Below, in pieces: positions 1 to 9,148 of a DNA stretch of 64,000 bases. Source of the stretch: Austwickia sp. (GTDB taxonomy: Bacteria > Actinomycetota > Actinomycetes > Actinomycetales > Dermatophilaceae); NCBI GenBank assembly GCA_016711265.1, contig JADJTI010000006.1, positions 62,001 to 126,000 on the forward strand. The letters run 5' to 3'. The notes under the pieces were generated by a model. That model searched no databases and was not told the DNA's origin. It saw only the letters and a program-made list of their open reading frames with translations. Numbering within the stretch: the stretch's first letter is position 1; each line of letters opens with the position of its first letter. The translations under genes and the position numbers were made by a program.

Positions 1-561
1 GCCGATCATGGCATCCAACGTGTTGATACATCGATACGCAGCAAGGCCCGGTACGCCGGCCACGGCCCCCCACACCAACGCTCCGGTGACCGCGTCGCTG
101 GTGTTCTCGGCGACCGACTCCACGCACGCCCGGGTCACCGCCGCCTGATCCATCTCCGCCGGGTCCCGGCTGACCAGGGCGGTGATCGCCCGACGAGCGG
201 CCGGGAGGTCATCGGCTTCCAGCAGCCGGCCGATGCCGTCCGCCTCGCGGACCAGGCTGGTGCCGCCCAGCACCACCCAGGTGGTCGCCGCCGTCGCCAG
301 CGCGTGGGTGACCGGCCGGTGCCGCAGCGACCGCTCGAGCAGCACGCCGCCGACGACCGCCGGGCCCACCAGGAGCGCGACGTGCGCGACCCCGGGAGCC
401 CGCCGGTCGGCGTACATCGCCTCCTCCATCCGCAGCGCCAGCGCCCCGAACCCGGCGACCGGGTGGTACCGGCAGGGGTCGCCGATGGCGCGGTCGAGCA
501 GGAACCCGGCCGTCAATCCGCAGGCCCGGCTCACCGACGACGCGCGCGGCCGGTGGTTCAT
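1..561 (-). CDS. cobD: Cobalamin biosynthesis protein CobD/CbiB (3' part beyond window edge)
   Basis: Integral membrane protein that joins aminopropanol (or its phosphate) to adenosylcobyric acid to give adenosylcobinamide (phosphate). The visible 187 residues carry the family's N-terminal GFLLDRAIGDPxRxHPVAGFG block and the strongly conserved VESVAENTSDAV and AYRxxNTLDAMIG blocks; the rest lies outside the window. The ATG overlaps the TGA of the upstream TetR gene as ATGA, so it is probably translationally coupled. It is the last visible gene of a minus-strand operon that also holds cobQ, the enzyme acting one step earlier. Partial only because of the window edge. Confidence 0.93.
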   Translation of the reverse strand, partial: MNHRPRASSVSRACGLTAGFLLDRAIGDPCRYHPVAGFGALALRMEEAMYADRRAPGVAHVALLVGPAVVGGVLLERSLRHRPVTHALATAATTWVVLGGTSLVREADGIGRLLEADDLPAARRAITALVSRDPAEMDQAAVTRACVESVAENTSDAVTGALVWGAVAGVPGLAAYRCINTLDAMIG

Positions 562-1154
562 CCGCCGCCCCCGCTGAGCCGGACGCCGAGCCCGGCGACG
601 AACAGATCCAGGCCTGCGGCGAACCGTTCCTGCGCCTCGGTGTCGACCGCTTGGGCCACCCCGAACTCGGCCATCGCGGCGTTCCCCTGCTCGTCGACGG
701 TGTGCCCGATCACGAAGTGCAGCAGCGCCATTCCCGCGGCCCGCGCCTGCGCGGCAGCCATGGCGTGCGCCATCAGCACGGCGGCGATCTCACCCGCAGG
801 GTCAAGGGTGGCCGGCCGAACCGCCAGCACCGAGGCCACCACCTCGGCGCCGTCCCGGTGGGACAGCAATGCCTCGCGCAACCCACAGGCCCACGTGCGC
901 ACGGCAGGCTCCCACGCCGTCGGCGCGGACCCCGTACCCGCGGACCCCGTCGGCACGCAGACCGGCGGCCGGGGCGACAGGATGGCCTCGGCGACCGCGG
1001 TCAGCAGGGTCTGCTTGTTGGCGAAGTGCCAATACAACGCGCCCGGTTGGACGCCCAGGGACGTCGCGAGCCTTCGCATCGACAGATCGGCGAAGCCGTA
1101 CTGATCCAGGATCGCCAGAGCGTGCCCGAGCACCTGCTCGCGACTCAAGCTCAC
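558..1154 (-). CDS. TetR/AcrR family transcriptional regulator
   Basis: 198-residue repressor-type protein. Residues about 4-60 form a typical TetR helix-turn-helix: an AxxILxxxGFxxLSMRRLA helix followed by LGVQPGALYWHFxNKQxLL. The C-terminal ligand-binding part has no recognisable specificity. It starts at GTG, 13 bases after the cobQ stop, and its stop overlaps the cobD start, so it is embedded inside the cob operon rather than standing beside it. It may autoregulate this operon, but no operator was found and its ligand is unknown. Confidence 0.88.
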   Translation of the reverse strand: MSLSREQVLGHALAILDQYGFADLSMRRLATSLGVQPGALYWHFANKQTLLTAVAEAILSPRPPVCVPTGSAGTGSAPTAWEPAVRTWACGLREALLSHRDGAEVVASVLAVRPATLDPAGEIAAVLMAHAMAAAQARAAGMALLHFVIGHTVDEQGNAAMAEFGVAQAVDTEAQERFAAGLDLFVAGLGVRLSGGGG

Positions 1155-1167
1155 GGGAGGACCCTCC

Positions 1168-2709
1168 TCATCGGGGCAGCCTCAGCAGTGCCTCGACGTC
1201 CAGGTGGGCCTCGATGGCGTCGGCGACCGCATCGAGCATGGCCTCGCGGCGGGCGACGTACGCCGGAGCGCCCGGCTGCGGACGCCACGGGCTGCCCGCG
1301 CCGGCAGCCACCTCGCTCAGCCACGCCCGACGGAACGCGTCGCTCTCCAGTGCACCGTGCCAGAGCGTTCCCCACACCTGCCCGACCCGCCAGCCGCCCA
1401 GGAACGGCTCCGCGCTCCAGCCATACCGGCCGCCCAGGTTGGCGCCCAGGTACGGACTCCAGCCCTCCAGCTCGACCCGGCCATGGTGGATCTCGTACCC
1501 ACTGACCGGGTGGCCCCGCCACGTCCCGGTGGGCCGCCGCAGCACCTTGTCCGGAGTGAACCGCACGTCGATCGGCAGCAGCCCCAGGCCGGGGACCTGG
1601 CCCTGGCCGGACTCCACATCGTCGTCCAGGGTGCCGGCCAGCATCTGGTACCCGCCGCAGATGCCCAGCACCGGCCGTCCCGACGTGGCCCGCCGTTCCA
1701 CCACGTCGGCGATGCCTCGCTCGCGCAACCAGTGCAGGTCGCCGACCGTCGATCGGGTACCCGGCAAGATCAGCAGGTCGGCGGCCTCGCATTCCCGCGG
1801 GGAGTCGGTGACCAGCACCTCTACCCCGGGCTCGGCGGCGAGGGCGTCGATGTCGGTCGCGTTGGACACCCGGGGAAACCGCACGACCGCCACCCGCAGC
1901 CGGTCACCGCCGCCGGTCACGTCGTCGGCCGAATCGGAGGGCGACGGCGTCCAACGCCCCACGACCAGGGAGTCCTCGCTGTCCAGCCACATCCCGGGCA
2001 GGAAGGGCAGGACGCCGAGGAAGGGCACCCCGGTACGCCGGGTGATCTCCTCCAGGCCAGGGCGCAGCACGTCCTCGTCGCCGCGGAACTTGTTCACCAC
2101 GAAGGCCGACAACAGCTCCCGGTCCGGCGGGTCCAGGAGCGCCCAGGTGCCGTAGAGCGAGGCCAGCATGCCGCCGCGGTCGATGTCGCCGACCACCAGC
2201 ACCGGCAGGTCGAACTCCCGCGCCAGGCCCAGATTCACGTAGTCACCGCTGCGCAGGTTGATCTCGGCCGGCGACCCGGCGCCCTCGCAGACCACCACCT
2301 CGAAGCGGTCGGCCAGCTCCCGGTACGCGGCGAAGGCCGCCTCGGCCAGGTGACGCCTCCCGCCGACGTACTCCCCGGCCTCCAGGTGCCCGCCGGGCCG
2401 CCCGCGGACCACGATGAACGACCGGCGGTCGGTGCCCGGCTTGAGCAGTACCGGGTTCATGGCCGATTCGGCCGGTACGCCGGCCGCCTGAGCCTGCAGG
2501 TACTGGGCACGTCCGATCTCGGCGCCGTCGGCGCAGACCATCGAGTTGTTCGACATGTTCTGCGCCTTGAACGGGGCCACCGCCACGCCGCGGCGAGCCA
2601 GCACCCGGCAGATCCCGGCCACCACCAGGGACTTGCCCGCGTCGGAGGATGTGCCGGCAACCAGCAGACCGCGGGCGCGGGCGCCGGAGACCTGCCGCGC
2701 GCCGGTCAC
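1168..2709 (-). CDS. cobQ: Cobyric acid synthase CobQ
   Basis: Glutamine-dependent amidotransferase that amidates four carboxyl groups of adenosylcobyrinic acid a,c-diamide to give cobyric acid. 513 residues, normal for the family. N-terminal P-loop GTSSDAGKS at about residues 16-24 with the signature FKAQNMSNNS following; C-terminal class I-like glutaminase with nucleophile in PVLGICGGYQML and the histidine in YEIHHGRVE. The GTG start was chosen because it overlaps the TGA of the upstream synthetase gene (GTGA) and begins right before the P-loop domain; longer upstream extension would only read through the neighbour. Confidence 0.96.
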   Translation of the reverse strand: MTGARQVSGARARGLLVAGTSSDAGKSLVVAGICRVLARRGVAVAPFKAQNMSNNSMVCADGAEIGRAQYLQAQAAGVPAESAMNPVLLKPGTDRRSFIVVRGRPGGHLEAGEYVGGRRHLAEAAFAAYRELADRFEVVVCEGAGSPAEINLRSGDYVNLGLAREFDLPVLVVGDIDRGGMLASLYGTWALLDPPDRELLSAFVVNKFRGDEDVLRPGLEEITRRTGVPFLGVLPFLPGMWLDSEDSLVVGRWTPSPSDSADDVTGGGDRLRVAVVRFPRVSNATDIDALAAEPGVEVLVTDSPRECEAADLLILPGTRSTVGDLHWLRERGIADVVERRATSGRPVLGICGGYQMLAGTLDDDVESGQGQVPGLGLLPIDVRFTPDKVLRRPTGTWRGHPVSGYEIHHGRVELEGWSPYLGANLGGRYGWSAEPFLGGWRVGQVWGTLWHGALESDAFRRAWLSEVAAGAGSPWRPQPGAPAYVARREAMLDAVADAIEAHLDVEALLRLPR

Positions 2710-4361
2710 GCGGATCCCCCGCGGCAGGTGCGCGGCAGGTCCCGCAGGACGTGGCGTTGCACCGCCCCGCGGCGGGAGGCCGGGAGCTGGGCCACGACGT
2801 GCACCAGGTGCGGGTGGGCGTACTCGGCGAGGGTGATCCGCACCCGCCGTTGGAGGTCCTCCTCGATCCGGGTGTCCAGCGCCACCTCCCGATCCAGCAC
2901 GACGAAGGCCTCGATGCGCTGCCCCCGCAGCGGGTCGGGAACCCCGACCACCGCGGCCTGGGCCACCCGGGGGTCGGCTAACAGAACCTCCTCCACCTCG
3001 GTCGGGCCGATGCGGTAGCCGCCGCTGATGATGACGTCGTCGTCGCGGCCGACGTAGGAGAGGTAGCCGTCCTCGTCGATGGAGCCGGCGTCCCCGGTCA
3101 GATACCACCGGCCGTCGCCGCGGAAGCGCTCGGCCGTGCGCTCGGGGGCGTCGACGTACCCGATGAACCACATCGCGGGGCTGGCCGGGACGTCGATGGC
3201 GAGGCGCCCGATGACACCCGGCGGCACCGGCTGGTCGTCGCCGGAGAGCACCGCCAGGGTCCAGCCCGGCAGCGCCCGGCCGAGCGCGGCGGGGTCGGCG
3301 GGGTCGGCGAGATCGGGGTGCCAGGCACGCCCGGCGCACATCCCCAGTTCGGTCTGACCGAAGTGGTCGTGGATCGTCAGGCCCAGGGTTTCCTGGGCCC
3401 AGGCCACCACATCGGCGGTCAACGGCTCCCCCGCGGCGGTCAGCCGTCGCAGCGCAAGCCCGGAGGGTGGCGGTCCGCCGGAGCGCTGCAGAGTTCGGTA
3501 CGCCGTCGGCACCGCGGCCAGGTGGGTGACCCCGAGGCGGGCGATCAGGTCCCACCTGAGCCGCCGGCTGGCGCCCGCGACCAGGATGCTGCGCCGCCCG
3601 GCCGCCAATGGCGCGATGATCGCGTAGTACAAGCCGTAGGCCCATCCGGGGTCGCCGGCGTTCCAGTAGGCCTCCTCCGTGACGTCGAGGGCACCCTCCA
3701 GGTAGCTCTGAAAGGCCGCGACGGCGCGGTAGGTGACGGGGACGCCCTTGGGGTCGCCGGTGGTCCCGGAGGTGAACATGCGCACGAACTCGGTGTCGCC
3801 GTCACCCACCAGATCCGGCACCGGCCAGTCTTCGTGCTCGGCCCGGTCGATCAGTCGATCGAGCTGGAGCTGACCTGAGGGAGCCTGCCCACCGACGTAG
3901 ACGACGCGGTAGCGGCTCCCGGCCTCGGCCCGGCTTTCGGTGGGGGCCAGCTCGCCCGCCGGGAGCAGGTTGCGGTGCCGGGCGTCGCACAGCACCAGAC
4001 CTGTTCCGCAGGCTCGCAGCCGGATCGCGATGGCGGCCGGCGCGAACCCGGTGTAGAGCGGCACGGCCACCGCGCCCGCCCGCCAGATCCCCAGCAGGAC
4101 GGCGGGCAGATCCGGCCCGGGTTCCAGCAGGGTCGCGATCCGGTCGCCCGGAGCGAGGCCCAGGTGCGCCAGGGCGGCGGCCAGCGACCGAGATCGGCGC
4201 TGCAGCTCGCCGTACCGAACCTCCTGGTCAGCGCCGGACAACGAGCCGATGGTGAACGCCACCGCGTCGGGATCGTGACGGTCGCACAGCAGCTCGGCGA
4301 GGCAGACGCCGTCGTGATCGAACCGGCTCAGCAGCTCAGCCAGTCGCTCCTGCGGATGCAT
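2706..4361 (-). CDS. Acyl-CoA/acetyl-CoA synthetase-like AMP-binding protein lacking the A10 lysine
   Basis: 551-residue ANL-superfamily protein, closest in pattern to medium-chain acyl-CoA/acetyl-CoA synthetases. Seen motifs: TSGTTGDPKGVP (A3, near residue 180), DHFGQTE (A5), YLTGDAG (A7) and GRDDDVIISGGYRI (A8). The C-terminal A10 motif, normally PxTxSGKxxR with the lysine that drives adenylation, reads LPASRRGAVQR here, with alanine (about residue 533) at the lysine position. Such a protein should be poor at forming acyl-adenylate unless another residue compensates. ATG 4361 was chosen for the family-like N-terminus. First gene of the operon, overlapping cobQ by four bases. Its link to cobalamin synthesis is unclear. 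Confidence 0.87.
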   Translation of the reverse strand: MHPQERLAELLSRFDHDGVCLAELLCDRHDPDAVAFTIGSLSGADQEVRYGELQRRSRSLAAALAHLGLAPGDRIATLLEPGPDLPAVLLGIWRAGAVAVPLYTGFAPAAIAIRLRACGTGLVLCDARHRNLLPAGELAPTESRAEAGSRYRVVYVGGQAPSGQLQLDRLIDRAEHEDWPVPDLVGDGDTEFVRMFTSGTTGDPKGVPVTYRAVAAFQSYLEGALDVTEEAYWNAGDPGWAYGLYYAIIAPLAAGRRSILVAGASRRLRWDLIARLGVTHLAAVPTAYRTLQRSGGPPPSGLALRRLTAAGEPLTADVVAWAQETLGLTIHDHFGQTELGMCAGRAWHPDLADPADPAALGRALPGWTLAVLSGDDQPVPPGVIGRLAIDVPASPAMWFIGYVDAPERTAERFRGDGRWYLTGDAGSIDEDGYLSYVGRDDDVIISGGYRIGPTEVEEVLLADPRVAQAAVVGVPDPLRGQRIEAFVVLDREVALDTRIEEDLQRRVRITLAEYAHPHLVHVVAQLPASRRGAVQRHVLRDLPRTCRGGSA

Positions 4362-4516
4362 GTGCCCACCGTAGTGCCGGGCGCCGGGGTGGGATGCCGG
4401 CCGCTTTTCTCCCGATTCTCGGGTCGAGTGTGACGGTCGTTCGATACGCTCATGGGGCGGCATCCCTCCACGCACCATCCCAGCCGCCGACGGTCTGTGG
4501 TCACCACCGCAGCCCT

Positions 4517-4572
4517 CCCGGAGTCATCCCGGGAGTCAACCCGGGAGTCATCCCGGAGCCATCCGGAGTCAT
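4517..4572. repeat. Short tandem repeat, 11-12 bp unit (CCCGGGAGTCAT-like), five copies
   Basis: Five head-to-tail copies of CCCGG(G)AGTCAT with small variations, ending 26 bases before the start of the downstream secreted-protein gene, hence within its likely leader. The rest of the 237-base gap to the synthetase gene shows no gene. Confidence 0.7.
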
Positions 4573-4598
4573 CGTCATCACCACGGGGGAAGCCACAC

Positions 4599-5039
4599 AT
4601 GAACACTCGCCGCCTCGCCGCTGCCGTTGTCCTTGCCAGCATTGTTCCGCTGACTGCCACCGCGTCCGCGGCGTCCGCGGCGTCGACGGCATCGAGCCCG
4701 GTCGCGTCCGCCCAGGCCCCGGCCCAGGTCGCCGCCGAGCGCCCCGCGCGCCGGCTCTCGGTCACCGTCGCCGCCCGGCCCGCGGTGGTGCGACCCCTGC
4801 AGCACATGCACCTGACCGGCCTGGTCGGCCCGGCCGCGGGTCGCGCCACGGTCCGCGTCCAGGTCAAGAGCGGTTCGTCGTGGTCGACCATTCCCGGCGC
4901 TCAGGCGATCGCCGACGCCAAGGGCCGGTACGCCATCGACGTGTGGGCCCAGCGACGGGGCGTGTACACGCTGCGGGTGGTCGGCACCCTCGGCGCCAAC
5001 GCGGGCACGAGCAAGCTGGTCCGCATGACCGTGCGCTGA
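4599..5039 (+). CDS. Small secreted protein, unknown function
   Basis: 146 residues. N-terminal signal peptide (MNTRR followed by a hydrophobic Ala/Val/Leu stretch and an Ala-rich region). The mature part has the look of a small beta-sandwich: V-x-G-L-V-x-P-A-x-G-R-A-T-V-R-V-Q-V-K, a DAKGRYAID turn and a YTLRVVG strand, a pattern common in surface-protein linker domains that carry backbone loads, but this is inference. ATG chosen because GGGGGA lies 8 bases upstream and the signal peptide begins here. Monocistronic, followed by a hairpin terminator. Confidence 0.75.
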   Translation: MNTRRLAAAVVLASIVPLTATASAASAASTASSPVASAQAPAQVAAERPARRLSVTVAARPAVVRPLQHMHLTGLVGPAAGRATVRVQVKSGSSWSTIPGAQAIADAKGRYAIDVWAQRRGVYTLRVVGTLGANAGTSKLVRMTVR

Positions 5040-5063
5040 TCATGCGCTGATCATGCGCTGACC

Positions 5064-5080
5064 GGGAGCCGTCGGCTCCC
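5064..5080. terminator. Hairpin between convergent genes
   Basis: Perfect 7-bp stem GGGAGCC/GGCTCCC with a GTC loop, lying between the stops of the secreted-protein gene (+) and the sulP gene (-). No U-tract. It is preceded by three near-identical TGATCATGCGC repeats just after the stop codon. Confidence 0.6.
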
Positions 5081-5088
5081 TCGGCGAG

Positions 5089-6951
5089 TCAGGCCTGCCG
5101 AGGCGCGTCAGTGGGCGGGTCTGCGATGGGCGTGGGCAGCGCATCAAAACCGGGCGGCGGCACCGAGAACTGGTCCTGATACCAGCGACGGTACCCCTCC
5201 ACCGCCGTCGGCAACGTCATGAAGACCCGATCGGGGCCCAGCCGCTGCAGGAAGCCCGCCGCGTTCAGCTGATCACGAACGTCCTGCTTGACCCGGGTAA
5301 GGGCTACCTGGACGCCCTGCGCGGCCAGTTCTGCGCGCAACGACTCCAGCGCGTCCACCGACGTCAGGTCCACTTCGGTGTTGGCTTCGGCGTTCAACAG
5401 GAACCACCGCACCGGCTCGCCCGGGCGTCCCTCGACGGTGGCCTGTTGCGCCTCGGCGACGGCGCCCAGGGCACGCACCCGGAAGTTGTGGGCGTTCGCG
5501 AAGCACAGCGGGGCGTCGTACCGGTAGACCACGAGACCGGGCACCTGGCGGGTCTGCGGGTAGTCGTCGATGTCGTGCATCCCGGCGATCCCCGGGACGT
5601 ATCCCAGGACCGCGTCGTGGGGGTCGGCGATCCGCCGGAGCAGGTCCAGCAGGGACAACGCGACCGCGACGCCGATCCCGCTGAGCACGTCGAAGACCAG
5701 CACGCTGACGGTGGTGGCCAGGGCCAGGACGAGCTCGCTGACCCGGAAACGCCGGATTCGACGCAACTCCGCGAGGTCGATGAGCCGGACGGCGGCGTAC
5801 ATCACCAGCGCCCCCAGTGCGGCCGCCGGGAAGGAGGCCAGCACCGGGCCGAGGAAGAGCACGGTGCCCACCACCATGGCTGCGGTCACGACCGAGTAGA
5901 GCTGGGTGCTGGCGTTCATGGTTTTCGCGATCACGGAGCGGCTGGCACTGCTGCTGACCGGGAAACCCTGCATGACGCCGGCGGCGATGTTGGCCGCCCC
6001 CAGCGCAAGGAACTCCTGGTTGGCGTCGACCTCACAGTCCTCGTCGGTGGCCAGAGCCCGGGCGGTCAACACGTTGTCGGAGTAGCCGACCACCGCCAGG
6101 CCCAGGGCTGCCGGAAGCAGTGACCAGGGGTCCACCCCGGACCAGTCCGGCCAGGTCGGCACGGGCAACGTCCGCGGCACCTCGCCGATCACCACGACTC
6201 CGTGCCGGCTCAAGCCGAACACCGCCACGACGCCGGCGGCGGCGAGCATCCCCAGCAGCGGCCCGGGCCAGGTGGGGACCCACCGGCGCCAGGCGATCAT
6301 GGCCAGCAGCATCCCGGTCGCCACCAGCAATGTCGGCACGTTCACCGCCCCTAGGTGCGACCCGAGGTAGCTGGCTTTGTCCAGTGAAGTGTCCCCGGGC
6401 ACCCGCATCCCGGTGACTTTGCCGAGCTGACTGACCATCATCAGGACCGCGATCCCCGCCATGTAGCCGGTCAGCACCGGCCGCGACAACAGGTCCGCGA
6501 GGAAACCGAGCCGGGCCAGCCAGCCCAGCAGGCACACCAGTCCCACCACGATCGCCGTAAGCATGGCCAGTCGCGGGTATCCCGAGCCGATCGCCCCGCC
6601 CGCGAGCGGGGCGACCATGGCGGCGGTCATGAGAGCAGTGGTGGACTCCGGTCCCACCGACAGGGAGGTCGATGATCCCAGCAGGGCATAGACCAGCAGG
6701 GGCCCGATGATCGCCCACAGCCCGGTAACGGCAGGAAGCCCGGCCACTTCCGCGTAGGCCATCACCTGAGGGATGAGGTACGCCGTGACGGTGGCCCCCG
6801 CGAGGACGTCACGGCGCAGCCACGCGCCGCGGTAATGACGTGCAGCGTCGACGCCCGGGAGAACCTCGCGCCAGGTGCCGGGCCATCGGTGCCGCGGTCG
6901 ACCGGCGGGCCCGGCCTCATGGCGATGGTGATCGCGGCGCAGGGTGGCCAT
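5089..6951 (-). CDS. SulP family anion transporter with STAS domain
   Basis: 620-residue membrane transporter of the sulfate permease/SLC26 family. About residues 40-440 are the transmembrane part: DVLAGATVTAYLIPQVMAYAEVAGLPAVTGLW is the family's signature region, followed by SVGPESTTALM and a GFPVSSSASRS segment. Residues about 480-590 are a cytoplasmic STAS domain (WFLLNAEANTEVDLTSVDALESL). Substrate (sulfate, bicarbonate or a dicarboxylate) cannot be read from sequence. ATG 6951 is preferred over an upstream TTG extension because the extension is arginine-rich and unlike the family, though it lacks a strong ribosome binding site. Stands alone. Confidence 0.92.
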   Translation of the reverse strand: MATLRRDHHRHEAGPAGRPRHRWPGTWREVLPGVDAARHYRGAWLRRDVLAGATVTAYLIPQVMAYAEVAGLPAVTGLWAIIGPLLVYALLGSSTSLSVGPESTTALMTAAMVAPLAGGAIGSGYPRLAMLTAIVVGLVCLLGWLARLGFLADLLSRPVLTGYMAGIAVLMMVSQLGKVTGMRVPGDTSLDKASYLGSHLGAVNVPTLLVATGMLLAMIAWRRWVPTWPGPLLGMLAAAGVVAVFGLSRHGVVVIGEVPRTLPVPTWPDWSGVDPWSLLPAALGLAVVGYSDNVLTARALATDEDCEVDANQEFLALGAANIAAGVMQGFPVSSSASRSVIAKTMNASTQLYSVVTAAMVVGTVLFLGPVLASFPAAALGALVMYAAVRLIDLAELRRIRRFRVSELVLALATTVSVLVFDVLSGIGVAVALSLLDLLRRIADPHDAVLGYVPGIAGMHDIDDYPQTRQVPGLVVYRYDAPLCFANAHNFRVRALGAVAEAQQATVEGRPGEPVRWFLLNAEANTEVDLTSVDALESLRAELAAQGVQVALTRVKQDVRDQLNAAGFLQRLGPDRVFMTLPTAVEGYRRWYQDQFSVPPPGFDALPTPIADPPTDAPRQA

Positions 6952-7212
6952 GCGGTCAACGTACCTGGGCTGTTGAGCCTGCGCGCCAATCCGGTTGCGG
7001 CACGGTCGTTGCCGCCGGGATGGCCGGGCTGGTTCGGTGACGGTCAAGGCCCGTCCCTGGAAAGTTGCCAACCCAGGGTAAAGGTTGTTAAGAATCGCAA
7101 AGTCATGGTCAAGAAGAGTGAAGGCGACTCATCCGGAGACCCGGTCCGTCGATCTGCCGGGTGTCACCGCAAACGTGGTGGCACACAAGGAGACCGGCGA
7201 AATGGGGAAGAC

Positions 7213-7557
7213 ATGAACGCCGCCACGAACCAGAGCCCGACTGCTCTGCACCAGCAGGCATTGGGGAATGCCGCGCACCTGGCCAGCCTCTCGGCGTACC
7301 TCGACACCTGCCCGACCTGCGCGACCACTCCCGCCACCCCCATCGTCGATGAGTACGACGCCTCGGTGGCCACCGCGACCTGCCCGACCTGCGGCGTGGA
7401 CTCGGTCGAGTACGGGATGATCGTCGAGATGGACGCCATCCTGGGACGCCTCAACGGGCTCGACGCGCTGAGCGCGGAAGTCGCCCCCGCGGCGGACCTG
7501 GACCAGGACGTAGACCTCACGTTCGGCGTGAACACGGCAGTCGAGCGGGGCAACTGA
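7213..7557 (+). CDS. Small protein with two CPTC motifs, unknown function
   Basis: 114 residues. Two CPTC knuckles about 30 residues apart (DTCPTCATT and ATCPTCGVD) could together bind one zinc ion, as in rubredoxin-like or zinc-ribbon folds; the C-terminal third is acidic. Start chosen from GGGGAAG four bases upstream of the ATG. No homologue is recognised. Its neighbours (divergent sulP, convergent glgC-like) give no functional hint. Confidence 0.7.
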   Translation: MNAATNQSPTALHQQALGNAAHLASLSAYLDTCPTCATTPATPIVDEYDASVATATCPTCGVDSVEYGMIVEMDAILGRLNGLDALSAEVAPAADLDQDVDLTFGVNTAVERGN

Positions 7558-7660
7558 CCCGTTCACTCGCGGACTGAGCGGATGAACGGTTGATCGGATG
7601 ACCCGGATGACCCGCTGACCCATTGACGCGATGGGTGAGCGGGGCTGGGGATGGTTGCGT

Positions 7661-7679
7661 GGCCCGCTGGGGGCGGGCC
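7661..7679. terminator. Hairpin between convergent genes
   Basis: Stem GGCCCGC/GCGGGCC (7 bp) with a five-base loop, between the CxxC-protein stop and the glgC-like stop. It could serve both directions. Confidence 0.6.
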
Positions 7680-7688
7680 GGACCAGCG

Positions 7689-8933
7689 TTAGGCCCGGGT
7701 CCCCGGTTCCAGCCGGGAGCCGGGCTCGATGACCACACCATCCCCGATAGAGGTGTCCATCCCGACCAGCACGATGTCCTGGTCGCGCGGACACCGGCGA
7801 CCGATATCGGCGCCGATGACAGCTTTTTCGCCGACCCGCACCCCGCTGTCCAGGACAGCGTTCTCGATGACGGCACCGGCTTCGACCACGGCCCCGTCCA
7901 GCAGGACGCTGCCCCGAACCACGGCACCGGGCTCGATCACCACGCCCGGCGACAGCACGCTGTCACTCACCTCGCCCCGGATGTCGCATCCGCTGGACAC
8001 GAGGGCATCTCGGACCTGTGCCGTGCGTCCGAAACGGGCGGGCGGCAGGTCGGGCCAATGCGACATCACCGGCCAGTTGGGCCGGGAGAAGGCGTCGATC
8101 TTGCCGTCCAGCAACTCCCGGTGACCCAGCAGGTACGCGTCGGGACGCCCCACGTCGCGCCAGTATCCATCGATCGGCACGGCCAGCACCGGACCTGATT
8201 CGATCAGTCGCGGCAGCAGGTGCTCCCCGAAATCGCCCAGGCCACTGTCGTCGCTGTCGTCCCCTTCGGCCGCTTTGACCCGAGACTGCTCGGAGCGCAG
8301 CTCATCGACCGAGCGCAGCAAGGCGTCCCGGTCGTACACGAACAACTCGGTGGCCACCGTGGTCGCACTCGGCGAGGCGGGTTTCACCTCGACGCCCCGC
8401 ACCCGGTTGCCATCCTGGAGGACGACGACATTGTGAGCCGCCTCGGCCTTGGTCACCTCCGCCGTGACCAGGGTGCAGACCGCACCCGCGCGCCGATGTG
8501 CCTCGATCACGGGGCGCAGGTCCATCGCGAAGACATGGTCGGCGCTGCTGACGACCACGGTGTCTGGCGCCCAGCGCTCCAGGTCGGCCCGCATTCTCAG
8601 CAGGAGGTCGGCGTTCCCATGAGCGAAACCCTCTTCCGTTGCCGGGCCGCTTCCGCTCTCGGGCACGACCCGCCGAAAGCCGCCGCGATTGCGGTCCAGG
8701 TCCCAGGGGCGCCCGCCGGACAGGTACCGGTCGAGCGAGCTCACCTGGTATTGAACAGACACCCACACGTCGACCACCCCGGAGTTGGCCAGGCTGGACA
8801 ACGCGAAGTCGATCAATTTGTACGTCCCGGCGAAGGGGAGCACCGGCTTGGCCCGCTCCCTGGTCAGAACGTCCATCCGGGACCCCTTACCACCGGCCTG
8901 GACGATTCCCAACACGCTGTCCCGTGGCGCCAC
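7689..8933 (-). CDS. GlgC-like sugar-1-phosphate nucleotidyltransferase
   Basis: 414 residues, the size of ADP-glucose pyrophosphorylase. N-terminal nucleotidyltransferase domain with QAGGKGSRMDVLTRERAKPVLPFAG (nucleotide loop plus RAKP), an SSADHVFAMD metal site and IDGYWRDVGRPDAY. C-terminal left-handed beta-helix of hexapeptide repeats (VLSPGVVIEPGAVVRGSVLLDG and on). It is rather divergent from typical GlgC in the middle domain, so it may be a paralogue making another NDP-sugar. GTG start chosen because AAGGAG lies six bases upstream; an earlier in-frame ATG has no such site. Divergent from lpdA-like with a 215-base gap. Confidence 0.82.
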   Translation of the reverse strand: MAPRDSVLGIVQAGGKGSRMDVLTRERAKPVLPFAGTYKLIDFALSSLANSGVVDVWVSVQYQVSSLDRYLSGGRPWDLDRNRGGFRRVVPESGSGPATEEGFAHGNADLLLRMRADLERWAPDTVVVSSADHVFAMDLRPVIEAHRRAGAVCTLVTAEVTKAEAAHNVVVLQDGNRVRGVEVKPASPSATTVATELFVYDRDALLRSVDELRSEQSRVKAAEGDDSDDSGLGDFGEHLLPRLIESGPVLAVPIDGYWRDVGRPDAYLLGHRELLDGKIDAFSRPNWPVMSHWPDLPPARFGRTAQVRDALVSSGCDIRGEVSDSVLSPGVVIEPGAVVRGSVLLDGAVVEAGAVIENAVLDSGVRVGEKAVIGADIGRRCPRDQDIVLVGMDTSIGDGVVIEPGSRLEPGTRA

Positions 8934-9148
8934 TGGCTCTCCTTGCTCGTGTGGTCGTGCGTGGGTCAAGGCGTGACAGGTCACCGATGGGACGCCCGCA
9001 GGCCCGGCGCAGGCCCGGCGTCGGCCTGGCCTACGCGCTGACGATAGCGAGACGGGCAGCAGCAGTCGTGCGGAGTCGGCAGGCGCCCTATCGGCGGGAC
9101 CCGACCGGATGGGTGGCTGCGGATCGGACCCGGGCGCAACAATGAACC

